A DNA stretch of 64,000 nt from Cryptomeria japonica. Taxonomy: Eukaryota > Streptophyta > Pinopsida > Cupressales > Cupressaceae. Of this stretch, positions 37,488-49,559 are shown piece after piece (within the stretch, counting starts at the first letter, position 1; each line of letters starts with the position of its first letter). The stretch lies in contig NC_081414.1 of NCBI RefSeq assembly GCF_030272615.1, positions 49,624,136-49,688,135 of the forward strand, in the 5' to 3' direction. Below the pieces are notes generated by a model that saw only the letters and a program-made list of their open reading frames with translations, did not search any database and was not told the origin of the DNA. The position numbers and the translations under genes are program-made.

Positions 37488-38294
37488 TGTTTTTTGTCTA
37501 TTTTACATGTACAACAACCATTGAGCTTTGTGGATTTGTTGAATGCACTTGATTTGCCCGCAGATCAAGAGAGGGTGGAGGTATGTATCTCTACTTTATT
37601 TTCTTGATTTCATGATTATATGCATGCGTACATGTGAACTTGTGATATATTATAATCTTATAATTTTTTCATATAGGAAATATCGATACCTATTTCGTTA
37701 ATGGCGAACCCTCCTCCTTGCACTGGAGAAGCATCTCAGGATCCGGTACACTTTTGTTTGATATATAAAATTAATTGTTTTTAACCTTCAATACTTATCA
37801 TTATATTAATTGTATTTAATCTTTGAACATTTTGTGTATAGGTAATAGTGACAGTTTCTACATCGATGGTGAGCCATCCTCAGTCCATTGGAGAAGCATC
37901 TCAGGCACAGGTACGTCATTGTTCTCTATATTATAGCTTTTAAGTATTTTTGATATATTTATGTTAGTACATTGTATTAATTATACATTTAATCCATAAT
38001 AGACCCCTTCGCGGTACAACCATAATGTGGATCCATTTAAGTATGTCTTCAAGAAAACTCCTAAGAGTGACAAGGAGAGGAGAGCGAAGACATTAGCTCC
38101 TGGATCAGCCGATGAGGTAATCTACATTTCAATTGCAAAGGAATTAAAGTTAAATGCATAGTTATGTTGTTAATTGTGAACTATTTTCTACAAAAGAATT
38201 CTAACTTGGCTTTTGAATTGTGGTTTTGTAGCCATCTACAGAGTCGTGTACTGCATCGAAGAGGCTTGATTTTGATGATCCACCACAAGTTTAG
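37488..38294 (+). CDS. Accessory gene B or further exons of A, phase-0 exon series
   Basis: Exons by GT-AG borders are 37488-37580, 37677-37745 (69 nt), 37842-37910 (69 nt), 38003-38116 (114 nt) and 38232-38294 (63 nt, ending TAG). All are in phase 0 with open frames. The two 69-nt exons look like duplicates: both end in GEASQ plus two residues and share a proline-rich middle. The fourth is basic (FKKTPKSDKERRAKTLAPGSADE). The last reads PSTESCTASKRLDFDDPPQV. No start codon is certain, so this may be the 3' part of an alternatively spliced single gene with the exons at 36960-37384. I do not recognise the protein. Confidence 0.5.
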
Positions 38295-38761
38295 GATCAT
38301 ATAGTGTTAGTTTTGGTCATAAAATGACCAATACATGTAGATATATTCTACATTTTTATTATATATCGATTTGGACATGGCATATGCCACATTTTTGTAA
38401 TACTTGTATTGACTTGGCAGACATGCCTTTTTTTATATATATAAATATCGATATTCAATCCAGTAAATGTGTAATGAGTTCATTATTTTGTATTCGTTGT
38501 ATTTTGTGGTTGTCCTTTTATAAATTTAAATGAATATTTGCATATGTAATCAACAATATGAATATAAACAACAAAAATATATGATATAAAACATTGCAAT
38601 CGTGGAATATGATTTGATAAAATTTCTTAAATGTTGAATTAACCCTACAAAAATCCTTATATTCAGTTCATTATTGTGTATTCGTTGTATTTGGTGGCTG
38701 CCCTTTTATAAATTTAAATGAATATTTGCATATGTAATCAACAATATGAATATAAACAATA
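38295..38761. repeat. AT-rich spacer with 95-bp direct duplication
   Basis: About 38478-38575 and 38667-38761 are near-identical (both contain GTATTCGTTGTATTT and AATATTTGCATATGTAATCA). The second copy abuts the satellite array. No gene is seen. Confidence 0.6.
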
Positions 38762-40365
38762 ATGTGTTTGGTGCGAGAGCACCCTAATGCTCGCAATGGT
38801 CAAATTTTGTTCGTCGTGTGCACAAAACGATGTCGCAAGTGCGTCTGGGTGGGCAGGTTTATGCTAGGCATGCCCCTGTCATGCATCCCAAAGTGCCATA
38901 ACATCGAGAGTCATACCGTATCGGTGCAATCTCTCAATTGCCCTGAGTCCAAAAAATTGTCAAAATTTGATGGCTTGTTTCTTCAAATCTAGGACACATA
39001 TGATCAATCCGTTTGATCCTATGGGGTCGCGTGAGGCTCCTCTACAATTGCTTGTCTCGGTTCTTGATGAGTCAGAGCTATTTTCAATTGGTAGCATTTT
39101 TTCGCCTGCTCCAAAAATCATCAGTTGCATACAATGCAAAGTTGCAAGATTGTCTAGAATTGATTCAGTTCATCGTGTGCACAAACCGACATTGCGAGCA
39201 CATCCGGGTGGGTAGGTTTATGCTAGGCATAACCCTATCATGCATCCCAAAGCGCTGGAACGTCGAGAGTCATACCGTACTGGTGCGATCTCTCAAGTGC
39301 CTCGAGTCCAAAAAATTGTCAAAATTTGACAGATTGTTTCTTCAAATATAGGACACATATGGTCGATCCATTTGATCCCGTGGGGTTGTGTGAGGCTCCT
39401 CTACATTCTCAATTTTTGATGAGTTGGAGCCATTTTCAATCAGTAGCATTTTTTTGCCTGCTCCAAAAACCGTCAGTTGCATGCAATGCAAAGTTGCAAG
39501 ATTGGCTACAATTGATTTGGTTAGTCGTGTGCACAAACTGATGCCGCGAGATCATCCAGGTGGGTAGGTTTACGCTAAGCATGACCCTATCATGCATCCC
39601 AAAGCATCGAAACGTCGAGAGTCATATTGAACCGGTGCGATCTCTCAAGTGCCCCGAGTCCAAAAAATTATCAAAATTTGACGGACTGTTTCTTCAAATC
39701 CAGGACACATATGGTCAATCTGTTTGATCCCATGGGGTCGTGTGAGGCTCCTCTATAATGTCCTGTCTTGGTTTTTGATGAATCGAAGCCTTTTTCAATT
39801 GGTAGCATTTTTTCGCCTGCTCCAAAAATCGTCAGTTGCATGCAATGCAAAGTTGCAAGATTGGCTAGAATTGATTCGGTTCATCGTGTGCAGAAACCGA
39901 CGTCATGAGCGCATTTGAGTGGGCAGGTTTACGCTAGGCATGACCCTGTCGTGCATCCTAAAGCGCCAGAACATCAAGAGTCATATCGTATCGGTGCGAT
40001 CTCTCAAGTGCCCTGAGTCCAAAAAAATGTCAAAATTTAACGGACTATTTCTTCAAATCCAAGACACATATGGTCAATCCAATTTGATCTCATGGGGTCA
40101 CGTGAGGCTCCTCTATAATGACCTGTCTCGGTTTTTGATGAGTCAGAGCCATTTTCAATTGGTAGCATTTTTTTGCCTGCTCCAAAAACCGTCGGTTGCA
40201 TGCAATGCAAAGTTGTAGGATTGGCTAGAATTGATTCGGTTCGACATGTGCACAAACCAACATCGCGAGCACATCTGGGTGGGCAGGTTTACGATAGGCA
40301 TGCCCCTGTCGTGCACCCCAAAGCACCAGAATGTCGAGAGTCATAACGTACCGATGCAATGTAGA
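38762..40365 (+). repeat. Tandem satellite, ~359-bp unit, about 4.5 copies
   Basis: The landmark AGGTTTAYGCTAGGCATG begins near 38855, 39214, 39566, 39925 and 40285, giving periods of 359, 352, 359 and 360 bp. Other shared blocks are AAAAAATTGTCAAAATTTGA, GGCTCCTCTA and TTGCATGCAATGCAAAGTTG. The units are richer in GC and CpG than their surroundings. Short open frames in several units are translations of the repeat and not genes. The array lies inside the DNA transposon, between its plus-strand genes and the transposase. Confidence 0.88.
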
Positions 40366-40996
40366 AGTTGCTTGACAACTTTTTTGACAATTTTTTTGAC
40401 AACAATGATAATTTTTGCTCAAATTGTATCTAGTCTCAATCTATGACCCCTATGACATGATAATGACTCAAATAATTCTCCACAATTATACAAGAATCAA
40501 GAATGCTCATGATTGACCAGGGACACATCACATATACTCAAAACATAGTCACAAAACATTGACACACAAAATAGTCACAAAACATTATCACATATTATTC
40601 AAAAATTTGCCTCTAAATATGGTCAAATCAGCTCTTGGCTATTTGATTATACAAAAAATGTCTTACAAATCATCTCATGGCCTTTTATACAAGATTTGGT
40701 ATTACAATATGTGCAATTCAACTCATCGCCATTTTAATATACAAATCATCTCATGGGCTTTTATACAAAATTTGGCATTACAATATGTGTGATTCAGCTC
40801 ATCGCCATTTTAATATACATAATTTGGCATGTACATATGTACAAATCAGCTCATTGCCATTTAACTATACAAAATTATGCCCCTAAACATGTAAAAATCA
40901 GCTCATGGGCATTTATATATACAAAAAATGAATATAGAACAATTCGTCGATGATTTATACAAAATTCTCAAAATCATTCTACTCTAAATCGTAGAA
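40366..40996. repeat. Imperfect minisatellite after the satellite
   Basis: From about 40620 to 40930 words such as AATCAGCTCATGGCCATTT, ATATACAAAATTTGGCA and TTACAATATGTG recur with irregular spacing. No gene is seen; this is the 3' flank of the transposase gene. Confidence 0.6.
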
Positions 40997-43904
40997 TCAA
41001 TCAAGTGAGCCTTTAGGATAGTCAAGTATTGCCTCGTGGTTAGATTCACAAACTTTCCATAAAATCTTGTTATGAGGTCTACCACGATACTTCATCAAAT
41101 GAATATTTGTTGCAACAACAAGGTTAGAGAAATGAAGAATATGTCTGTGTGTTTCAAAGTCCTCGAACAACCAAACATCAGAATTCTTGACAAGGTATCT
41201 CCGAAGCCATGTTCCTGTCACGACAACAGACCTTATTGGGTACTCAATACCCTCTCCATCAATGATTGTGGTTGTCAATTTTCTTTTAGGCTCAACACAA
41301 TGACACAAATAGTAATTTGTTCCTTCTTCATTGTTCTCTTCTGCAACAACTCCATACACATGACCTGCATTTTATAAAGTGTTAATTAATACCAAAAATA
41401 AAGTATGATGTACAACAAAATGAACCAAAAAGAATACTTGCAAAAAAATTAACTGAAAAAATCACCTGAATCCACTAGGTCGGATACATGGTCAAAATCC
41501 ACTGATGTCTCCATCTGGCTCAATTGTAGTGCTTTGGGAATTTGATATGAATCAATGGGAACCAACGGTCTACAAGACCATTTGTCAACCCACTCTTGTG
41601 ATTCACATTCTTCCCACAAACAATACATGCATGAAGAGTAAAAACATACCATCTATCTCGTATAAATTACCAGTGAACTTGAATTTGAACTCATAAATGA
41701 GTGCATGTCACTCGATCCTGCAATTGTACAACAATCTGGATAGTTTTCAATGTTAGATTCAGTGATCAACTAAAAATATATACGAACCAATGACGTACCT
41801 GGATACCTGGACCCATCGTAGACTTACACCATCGCACAATTGTTTCTGCATCTATCAACTCAGCACCACCTTCGTACTTCAATTCTTCCCTAGCTAGGGC
41901 TCTTTTCACACATGCTCCTGCACCATCGTGCTCTCCCTTACCATGTCCAGCCTCAGTGAAATTCCAAAAATGTTGTACACCGCTTGTCACATGCATCCTT
42001 GTCAACCAATAAAACATCATTGCATTCTTGAATTGTGCGGTGCAATTATCTGACCATATTAAGTGTCGGTTGTATCGTATGTTCCTTTCCCTTAAACTAT
42101 CATAGAAAACTTTAAAGCATCCTTGTACAAACTCCGATAAATGAGTACGATCATCACTTATGTAGAAGTGATACTCTCTTACAACCTTTCTATCCTCCTC
42201 TGTGCTATCATCTGCATGCATGAATGCTATGTGTACAAAAATAGAAACTTGTGTAGAGTGATAATACATGGATTGCACTTCATTTTGAGGTTGTAGTGTA
42301 TAATTTTCAGCGAAATCAATGATAGAGACAATGGTGCCAAGAGGAAATGTGTCCTTACATAACTTGAATTGCTCATCTAACCATTGAGCTCTATGTGTAT
42401 GCATTATGTACTCATAAACTAGTTTCTCTTGAAACATTTTCATAAATTGAGCTACACATATATCATTTTTCACTAGCTCACATCTCTTCAAATCTTTTCC
42501 ATCTTTAACTCCATATGTGACTGTCTTGTATTTTCCGAAAGAAACTAGTTTCATACCAATTTCATGTGTGCTCTCCAAATGTATGCATCTTGGTAAACAT
42601 TGCAAACCACCACATAGAGCACAAGAACCTTCCAAACAAGACATCTTATAATAAATGCAACCATCATGTTTATTACATAGCACACTTGAAATAAATTATC
42701 TTGCTGACTTAGGAGGTGCTTGTATATTACATTCCTGCAAAACATCGTTAGTGTGCAAAGTAGAACAAATATGACGAAAAATATCATAGAGCATGAAAAA
42801 TTCAATATGCATCCTACAACAACACGTGGTGCGTACATGATTAATATTAATATAAAAAGGTTTTGCCATTTCAAAAAATCTTTGAGAAATTCTTATTTGA
42901 GAAAACTTTTGAAGAAATCTTTCATAAAATTTAGTTTGAGTCATATCCAAATAGTGCTTGGCATGTGGCTCACGATTTGTAGACTCAATTCGCCTTCTAA
43001 AAACATCTCTTTGGTTGGGCGATACTCTTGTATTGTCATGTCAAAAAATTTCAATTAATGTTTTTAGTGCATCAACAACAACCTTGTCTTTGCGTGGTAG
43101 TCTACCCGAGAATGCCCAAAGAGAATTATTGTTAGGTTCCTCTATTTGTTCCTGCCTCTTTAATGCTTTACTTAATGTTGTTCTACTAACATTTAATGAA
43201 TTACTTGTTTTGCTTATCAAACGATCTTTTTTTATTTTCTTTCTCATTATGGTTGATGTAATGACACGCCGAGTAGCATTAGAATCTTTACTACATGATT
43301 TTGAACCAATAGATTGATATGCATCAAATAGATTTCTCACAATAGTTCTTTCATTGTTACTTTCAGATGATCTTAGGCCTAGAATTTTTATTGTCTCTCT
43401 AAAATTCAAATTTTTAATCATTTGAATAATTAATTGACATATTGCGTTTTGATTTAAGTTTTGAAAATAGTTTTGCCATATTATTTTAACCATTCTCCTA
43501 CAAGTTTGTTCATTCATTTTATTGGGCATTGGCTTCAATATATTTTCATCAATGTCAATTAGATAGTTTGGTTTCCTACGAATGATTCTAGGAGGTGTTA
43601 ACATCGGTGCATTATGTACATTTAATTCATCAAGTAGAGAAGGTGTAATATATTAATCATTTAATTGATTATTCAATGCGATATCTTCTTCAATTGCATT
43701 AGGTTCAAACGGTAAATTATCAAATGTTTCTTCTTCAATTGCATTAGGTGCATTATATTCGTTTGGTAAATCGAATTGAGATGATGAGGATGACATACCT
43801 TCTTCCCCCATTGTTCTTATGTCACACAATTTCTTCATACACTGCCTTTGTCTTTCCTTTTGAGCCTCTCATTGTTCCATCATTCCTCGCTTGTTCTTTG
43901 CCAT
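40997..43904 (-). pseudogene. DDE-like transposase gene, three exons, four stops
   Basis: The start at 43904 gives MAKNKRGMM. One frame runs to about 41799, broken by TGA at 43869, TAA at 43653, TGA at 43041 (a Trp codon in related text) and TAA at 42696. The first part is basic and helical. Then come CCCRMHIE and a Cys-rich CALCGGLQCLPRC, probably zinc-binding. The catalytic candidates are DFAENY, WSDNCTAQFK and TEAGHGKGEHDGAGACVKRAL, a D-D-E series. GT-AG introns lie at about 41798-41718 and 41465-41365. Exon 2 has CMYCLWEEC and DFDHVSDLV; exon 3 ends GRPHNKILWKVCES before the stop at 40997. The reading phase between exons 1 and 2 does not fit cleanly. I know similar plant and animal proteins only as unnamed, so the transposase role rests on motif and context. 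Confidence 0.65.
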
Positions 43905-44099
43905 GGTTGATATTGGTTGTCCTAAATAGAATCATATTACATATATATGTAAAGAAAAGTTCATAAATAAACAAATAACCATAAATATGCATCTTATCAC
44001 TATTTTTGGAATCAAACTATTAAACAATCACAATTCAATCATTTGAAATCATGCAAAAACAAAAAACTAATAAAAACAAATATTCAATCATTTGAAATC

Positions 44100-44483
44100 A
44101 TGCAAAAATAAAAAATTCACTTACTTTTATGTATACAACAGTGATAGAAGTGTAGACACAGTTCCAGTGGGGCCTTCAATGACCTCAAAAACTTCTCTTG
44201 AGGCTGTTGAGGCTCTTGGGCAACTAAAACTATGTCTATAAACCGCGTACGTGCTATTAGACCATAAAATGTTGACAAGCCCAACAGTATTCTTTTTTCC
44301 CATTCCGGACTGATAAGTAGCATGTACGCGCTACTAAGCATAAAAAATGTTATCGCAGGGTAATGAATAATGGGAATAGTACCCTGTACGCGCTCCTTTG
44401 CCTTAAAAAAGTTATGGCAGGGGGCAGTGAACTAATAATTTCAGTACCTCGTACGCACTATTGGTAGTAGAAAAGATGTGAAT
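44100..44483. repeat. Upstream region of transposase with CGTACG motifs
   Basis: Motifs of the CGTACG type recur at about 44246, 44323, 44385 and 44450, each in an RTACGYGCT-like setting related to both terminal arrays but with wider spacing (77, 62 and 65 bp). They lie 340-550 bp upstream of the transposase start, where promoter or autoregulatory sites could be. That function is inference. Confidence 0.5.
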
Positions 44484-45592
<1,109 letters not shown>

Positions 45593-45715
45593 CAGGACGC
45601 TCGGGGGAGCGCGGACGCGGGAGGGCGCGCGCGTGGGGCGGCCGGAGGCTCTCGTAGCTGCTCCTCTGCGTCTGGCGCGCGCGAGCGCAGACGGGGCCAC
45701 TCTCACATCCCCCCC
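45593..45715. other. GC-rich island with hairpin
   Basis: About 120 bp of very GC- and CpG-rich DNA sit between the GA minisatellite and AT-rich DNA. It contains CGTCTGGCGCGC followed closely by GAGCGCAGACG, which can form a stem. No reading frame or known element was recognised. Confidence 0.6.
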
Positions 45716-45746
45716 CTCTCCTTCTACATGACATCATCTATGTTAC

Positions 45747-46561
45747 TGTAATGTCCCCTTCCTGATCTGGGACTTACGCCTATTTGATACTTGTACTTGA
45801 ACTTGTATTGGATGTAACTCAGATTTGTTAATTATTATTTCTGATGTAAATCAGTAGTACACATAGAGATTTTGGAATGTAATGTTCTGATAACAATAAT
45901 GATATTAAGGGACAAATTATGTATATGATGTTTGCTATAACAACATTACAACTGATAAGAGCAGAAGGAATATGCCACTGGTAATATGGCTTTTAACAGT
46001 AACTGTAATTTCTGATGTATCGCGTTACTAGGCCACTATATTTATTTGCTCGAAATGATTTATGTTGTCTTGAACTGTTGGCGAATTAATCGAATGCTTG
46101 TCTAATACACATGCCCCTGGGTCTCTCTTCACCTCTAGATGTGGACTACGCTCTTGTCCTAATATATTTGCTCACAATCGCTAACTAAAATACTATTGTG
46201 AAGGAAATAGATTTGAACTGTCTGAATCTGATATTATAATTCGTAGTTGTCTGATATAATTATGCTATTAATGTCTGTACATGATATTTTCTGCAACTGT
46301 GCTACGTTTGATAAGAATAACAATAATAGGCCACTGTATATAATTGCCTGAAAAATGATCTATCTCCCCCCCCCTTGTTGACGTGATACTTGTGCCTCTA
46401 TATACCCTGTGCTAGTGTGGAAGGTCACAAGGATGAGATGCATCTCGTGTCTCTTGTTGACCGTTCTCCTTCAATATACTTAATGGCACATATTAGTTTA
46501 GGATAATTGCATTATTAACTTTATTATGCTGATCGTATAACTCCTCAATGGGGACATGACA
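45747..46561 (-). repeat. 3' LTR of gag-only Gypsy element
   Basis: On the plus strand the LTR runs TGTAATGTCCCC to GGGGACATGACA, so its own ends form a 12-base inverted repeat with one mismatch, longer than the usual TG/CA. The adjacent polypurine tract on the minus strand reads AAGAGGGGGAGATT (46562-46575). Confidence 0.95.
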
Positions 46562-46739
46562 AATCTCCCCCTCTTGAATTTGCTTGTCCCCAAGCAATTG
46601 CTCCTTGTCTTATTATACTTTGTCTCCTTGTTCTTGAATGTACCTGCACATAGATTAGTAACACTAATATATATAAACCAAAGTAATAATAAATATTAGC
46701 GAGATTACTACTTAATTTATATTGCATATATTGCAACTT

Positions 46740-47180
46740 AGAGGGGTTAGCTTTCTTGAGCCATTGCCCAACTTAAGGGGGACTGGCTTCTTTGAGCCAT
46801 CTTGTCCATATGTGAGAGATTGGCTTCCTTGAGAAATCTCTACCCAATCTCGAGAGACTGACTTCCTTGAGCCATCTCAGTCTAAAATGGATTGACTTCC
46901 TTTGAGTCATCTTACTAGGGGTACTGACTTCCTTGAGCCAAGCTACCCACATTTGGCTTCCTTGAGCCCTTATTCTTAGGGTGCTGACTTCCTTGAGTCA
47001 AGCTGCCCAAATTTGGCTTCCTTGAGCCCTTATTCTTACATAGGGTGTTGACTTCCTTGAGTCAAACTACCTATCTTTGGCTTCCTTGAGCCCTTATTCT
47101 TAGGGTGCTGACTTCCTTGAGTCAAGTTGCCCACATTTGGCTTCCTTGAGCCTTAATGTCTAGAGAGGTGCTGACTTTAT
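46740..47180 (-). repeat. Array of GGCTCAAGGAAGCC-like units
   Basis: Between gag and the polypurine tract the plus strand repeats TTGGCTTCCTTGAGCC or TGACTTCCTTGAGCCA more than ten times, often as a two-part unit of 45-60 bp (GTGCTGACTTCCTTGAG-TCAAGCTGCCC then a TTTGGCTTCCTTGAGCC part). The minus-strand core GGCTCAAGGAAGCC can fold on itself only poorly. Its role is unknown. Confidence 0.8.
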
Positions 47181-47251
47181 TGAGCCCATTTACAATTAAT
47201 ATACAATGGTGTAAATTTTACATATGAGTACAACTCTTCTTTTGGAGTGCT

Positions 47252-48202
47252 TCAACATCTTCTTTCCTTTGAGCAATTATCTTCAACCTTGATGGCCCTT
47301 TGTATTGCCTCACTTAAATTTTGAGGCTCCAATGGATTGACGATCTTCTTGATGGAGTCTTTGAGCCCTTCTACAAATAAATAGGCGAGCCTTCCTTGAG
47401 AGAGGTTGGGGACCATGACTGCCAAATTCTGAAATTCATTTGCATAATCTTCCACTGTCCCTTGTTGTGTGAGTAACGTTAGTTCTTTGAAGTACCATTC
47501 CGGATGTCTTTCATCAAATCTTAAGATGAGCCTTTGAGTGAATTCACCATAAGTAGTAATGTTTCGGTGATCTTGAGTAACAAGACCATGGTGCTACCAA
47601 TCATGTGCTATCCCTGTTAGATGAAGGGTAGCAAATTTGATGGCATTATCTTCTGTCATTGGGCTGAGTGACAAATATGTATCCAATTTTTGAACCCACG
47701 ATTGCGCTGAAGATTTTCCAGTCCCATCAAAGTATGGTAATGTCATTTTACTCAACCTAACCTGGAGATCTTTGTCAACATGCCTCTTCCTCGTATTCGG
47801 GTTGGCTTGTTTCCGAACTTCGTAATATTCTTTAAAAGGGATGCGCTCTTGTACTTCGGGGTCAAGCCTTGCGTACATTACTGCTATCTCATCAATGTTT
47901 TCGATTATTGATTCCTCCACTTCCATCATGGGCTGTTCTCTTGGTAAGAATGAGGGCATAGTAGGTCTAAGGATGGAGCTTTGAGTTGAATGTTGATTCT
48001 CGGAATGGTTTGAATGAGTGTCTCTTCCCGAATTTGAGATAGGTCTCTCATGATTATTTTTGTTAATACTTTGAATAGCTTGTTGGATTAGTTGATTGGT
48101 CTTCTCAAACTTCTCATTAGTTTGCTCCATGAATGTTCTAAATTCAGTTGCTAACTGTTCTGCCATGGCTGATGTACTTCTTCTGCATCGAAAGTTTTGC
48201 AT
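47252..48202 (-). pseudogene. Gypsy gag with one internal stop
   Basis: The frame runs from MQNFRCRRS (48202) or, perhaps better, MAEQLATEF (48166) to 47252. A helical N-terminal part is followed by a retrotransposon-gag core: YFDGTGKSSAQSWVQKLDTY, ATLHLTGIAHDW, then TAG at 47594 in place of a likely Trp. It continues in frame with RFDERHPEWYFKELTLLTQQGT and VPNLSQGRLAYLFVEGL. It ends before any zinc knuckle. As the stop is single while the LTRs are almost identical, the element may have moved with this stop already present or acquired it soon after. Confidence 0.85.
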
Positions 48203-48232
48203 TAACTATTTTGCACAGGTTGACAGGATTAT

Positions 48233-48244
48233 GCTCTGATACCA
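48233..48244 (-). other. Primer binding site of gag-only Gypsy element
   Basis: The minus strand reads TGGTATCAGAGC, a perfect initiator-Met tRNA complement, one base from the LTR end at 48246. Confidence 0.92.
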
Positions 48245-48245
48245 C

Positions 48246-49060
48246 TGTAATGTCCCCTTCCTGATCTGGGACTTACGCCTATTTGATACTTGTACTTGAA
48301 CTTGTATTGGATGTAACTCAGATCTGTTAATTATTATTTCTGATGTAAATCAGTAGTACACATAGAGATTTTGGAATGTAATGTTCTGATAACAATAATG
48401 ATATTAAGGGACAAATTATGTATATGATGTTTGCTATAACAACATTACAACTGATAAGAGCAGAAGGAATATGCCACTGGTAATATGGCTTTTAACAGTA
48501 ACTGTAATTTCTGATGTATCGCGTTACTAGGCCACTATATTTATTTGCTCGAAATGATTTATGTTGTCTTGAACTGTTGGCGAATTAATCGAATGCTTGT
48601 CTAATACACATGCCCCTGGGTCTCTCTTCACCTCTAGATGTGGACTACGCTCTTGTCCTAATATATTTGCTCACAATCGCTAACTAAAATACTATTGTGA
48701 AGGAAATAGATTTGAACTGTCTGAATCTGATATTATAATTCGTAGTTGTCTGATATAATTATGCTATTAATGTCCGTACATGATATTTTCTGCAACTGTG
48801 CTACGTTTGATAAGAATAACAATAATAGGCCACTGTATATAATTGCCTGAAAAATGATCTATCTCCCCCCCCCTTGTTGACGTGATACTTGTGCCTCTAT
48901 ATACCCTGTGCTAGTGTGGAAGGTCACAAGGATGAGATGCATCTCGTGTCTCTTGTTGACCGTTCTCCTTCAATATACTTAATGGCACATATTAGTTTAG
49001 GATAATTGCATTATTAACTTTATTATGCTGATCGTATAACTCCTCAATGGGGACATGACA
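48246..49060 (-). repeat. 5' LTR of gag-only Gypsy element
   Basis: This is the partner of 45747-46561 and has the same length and the same nine-base C run. It is followed directly by the duplication GTTAC. Confidence 0.95.
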
Positions 49061-49065
49061 GTTAC

Positions 49066-49420
49066 TCTCCCTCTTTCTCTTCCTACTTGTTGTTTCTTTC
49101 TCTTCCTACTTGTTGTTTCCTTCTGAAAAACATATTGCAGGTACTCTGACTCATCATGTTGCTTTGTTGACACTATTTTCCATATCTACTCTGCTCATTA
49201 AAAACATATTCGAGAAGAATATTGCTACAGGTTTCCTTGTTTGTCACGGTAATACACCCGTGGTTCAATTTCAAACCCTATTCCTCCTATTCAATATACA
49301 CACACAAATCCATCAGTCAATTTTCTTAGGAGAGCATACATGATAAAAATCAAAGAGAAAGTTGCAAACAAGAAATAAATTCACTTACTTCTATAGAAGT
49401 GTAGACATAATTGCAGTGGG
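49066..49420. other. DNA transposon segment between insertions
   Basis: No gene is recognised. TTTCTCTTCCTACTTGTTG is duplicated at 49073-49113. The words AGAAGTGTAGACA and GCAGTGGGG near 49392-49420 resemble 44150-44172, so this part may repeat the transposase upstream region. Confidence 0.4.
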
Positions 49421-49464
49421 GTATGGAGAGAGGGAGGGAGAGAAGAAGAGAAAGAAGGATGGGT

Positions 49465-49528
<64 letters not shown>

Positions 49529-49547
49529 CACCTTGTATGCATTTGAG
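49421..49547. repeat. Second GA microsatellite
   Basis: GGGTATGGAGAGAGGGAGG leads into a (GA)n run of about 60 bp. It resembles the unit of the large GA block at 44484-45592. Confidence 0.9.
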
Positions 49548-49559
49548 AGGGGGAGACAA

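Larger units (their letters stand above)
45747..49060 (-). mobile_element. Young gag-only Gypsy LTR retrotransposon (TR-GAG type)
   Basis: LTRs at 45747-46561 and 48246-49060 are each 815 bp and differ at only two positions that I can find (T/C near 45825 and T/C near 46277). The duplication GTTAC stands at 45742-45746 and 49061-49065. The primer site, gag and polypurine tract show minus orientation. There is no protease or reverse transcriptase, so it must have moved with proteins from elsewhere. The 3.3 kb size and single gag match the class described as TR-GAG elements. It sits inside the large DNA transposon and must be younger than it. Confidence 0.95.

Noticed and set aside
38762-40446. 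A series of 60-110 codon frames with similar protein text
   Set aside because: They recur with the 359-bp satellite unit and switch frame between units, so they are repeat translations and not genes.
46740-47180. Regularly spaced repeats resembling a CRISPR array
   Set aside because: Units vary, spacers are themselves repeats, and the array lies inside a plant retrotransposon between gag and the polypurine tract. The same applies to 17700-18040.
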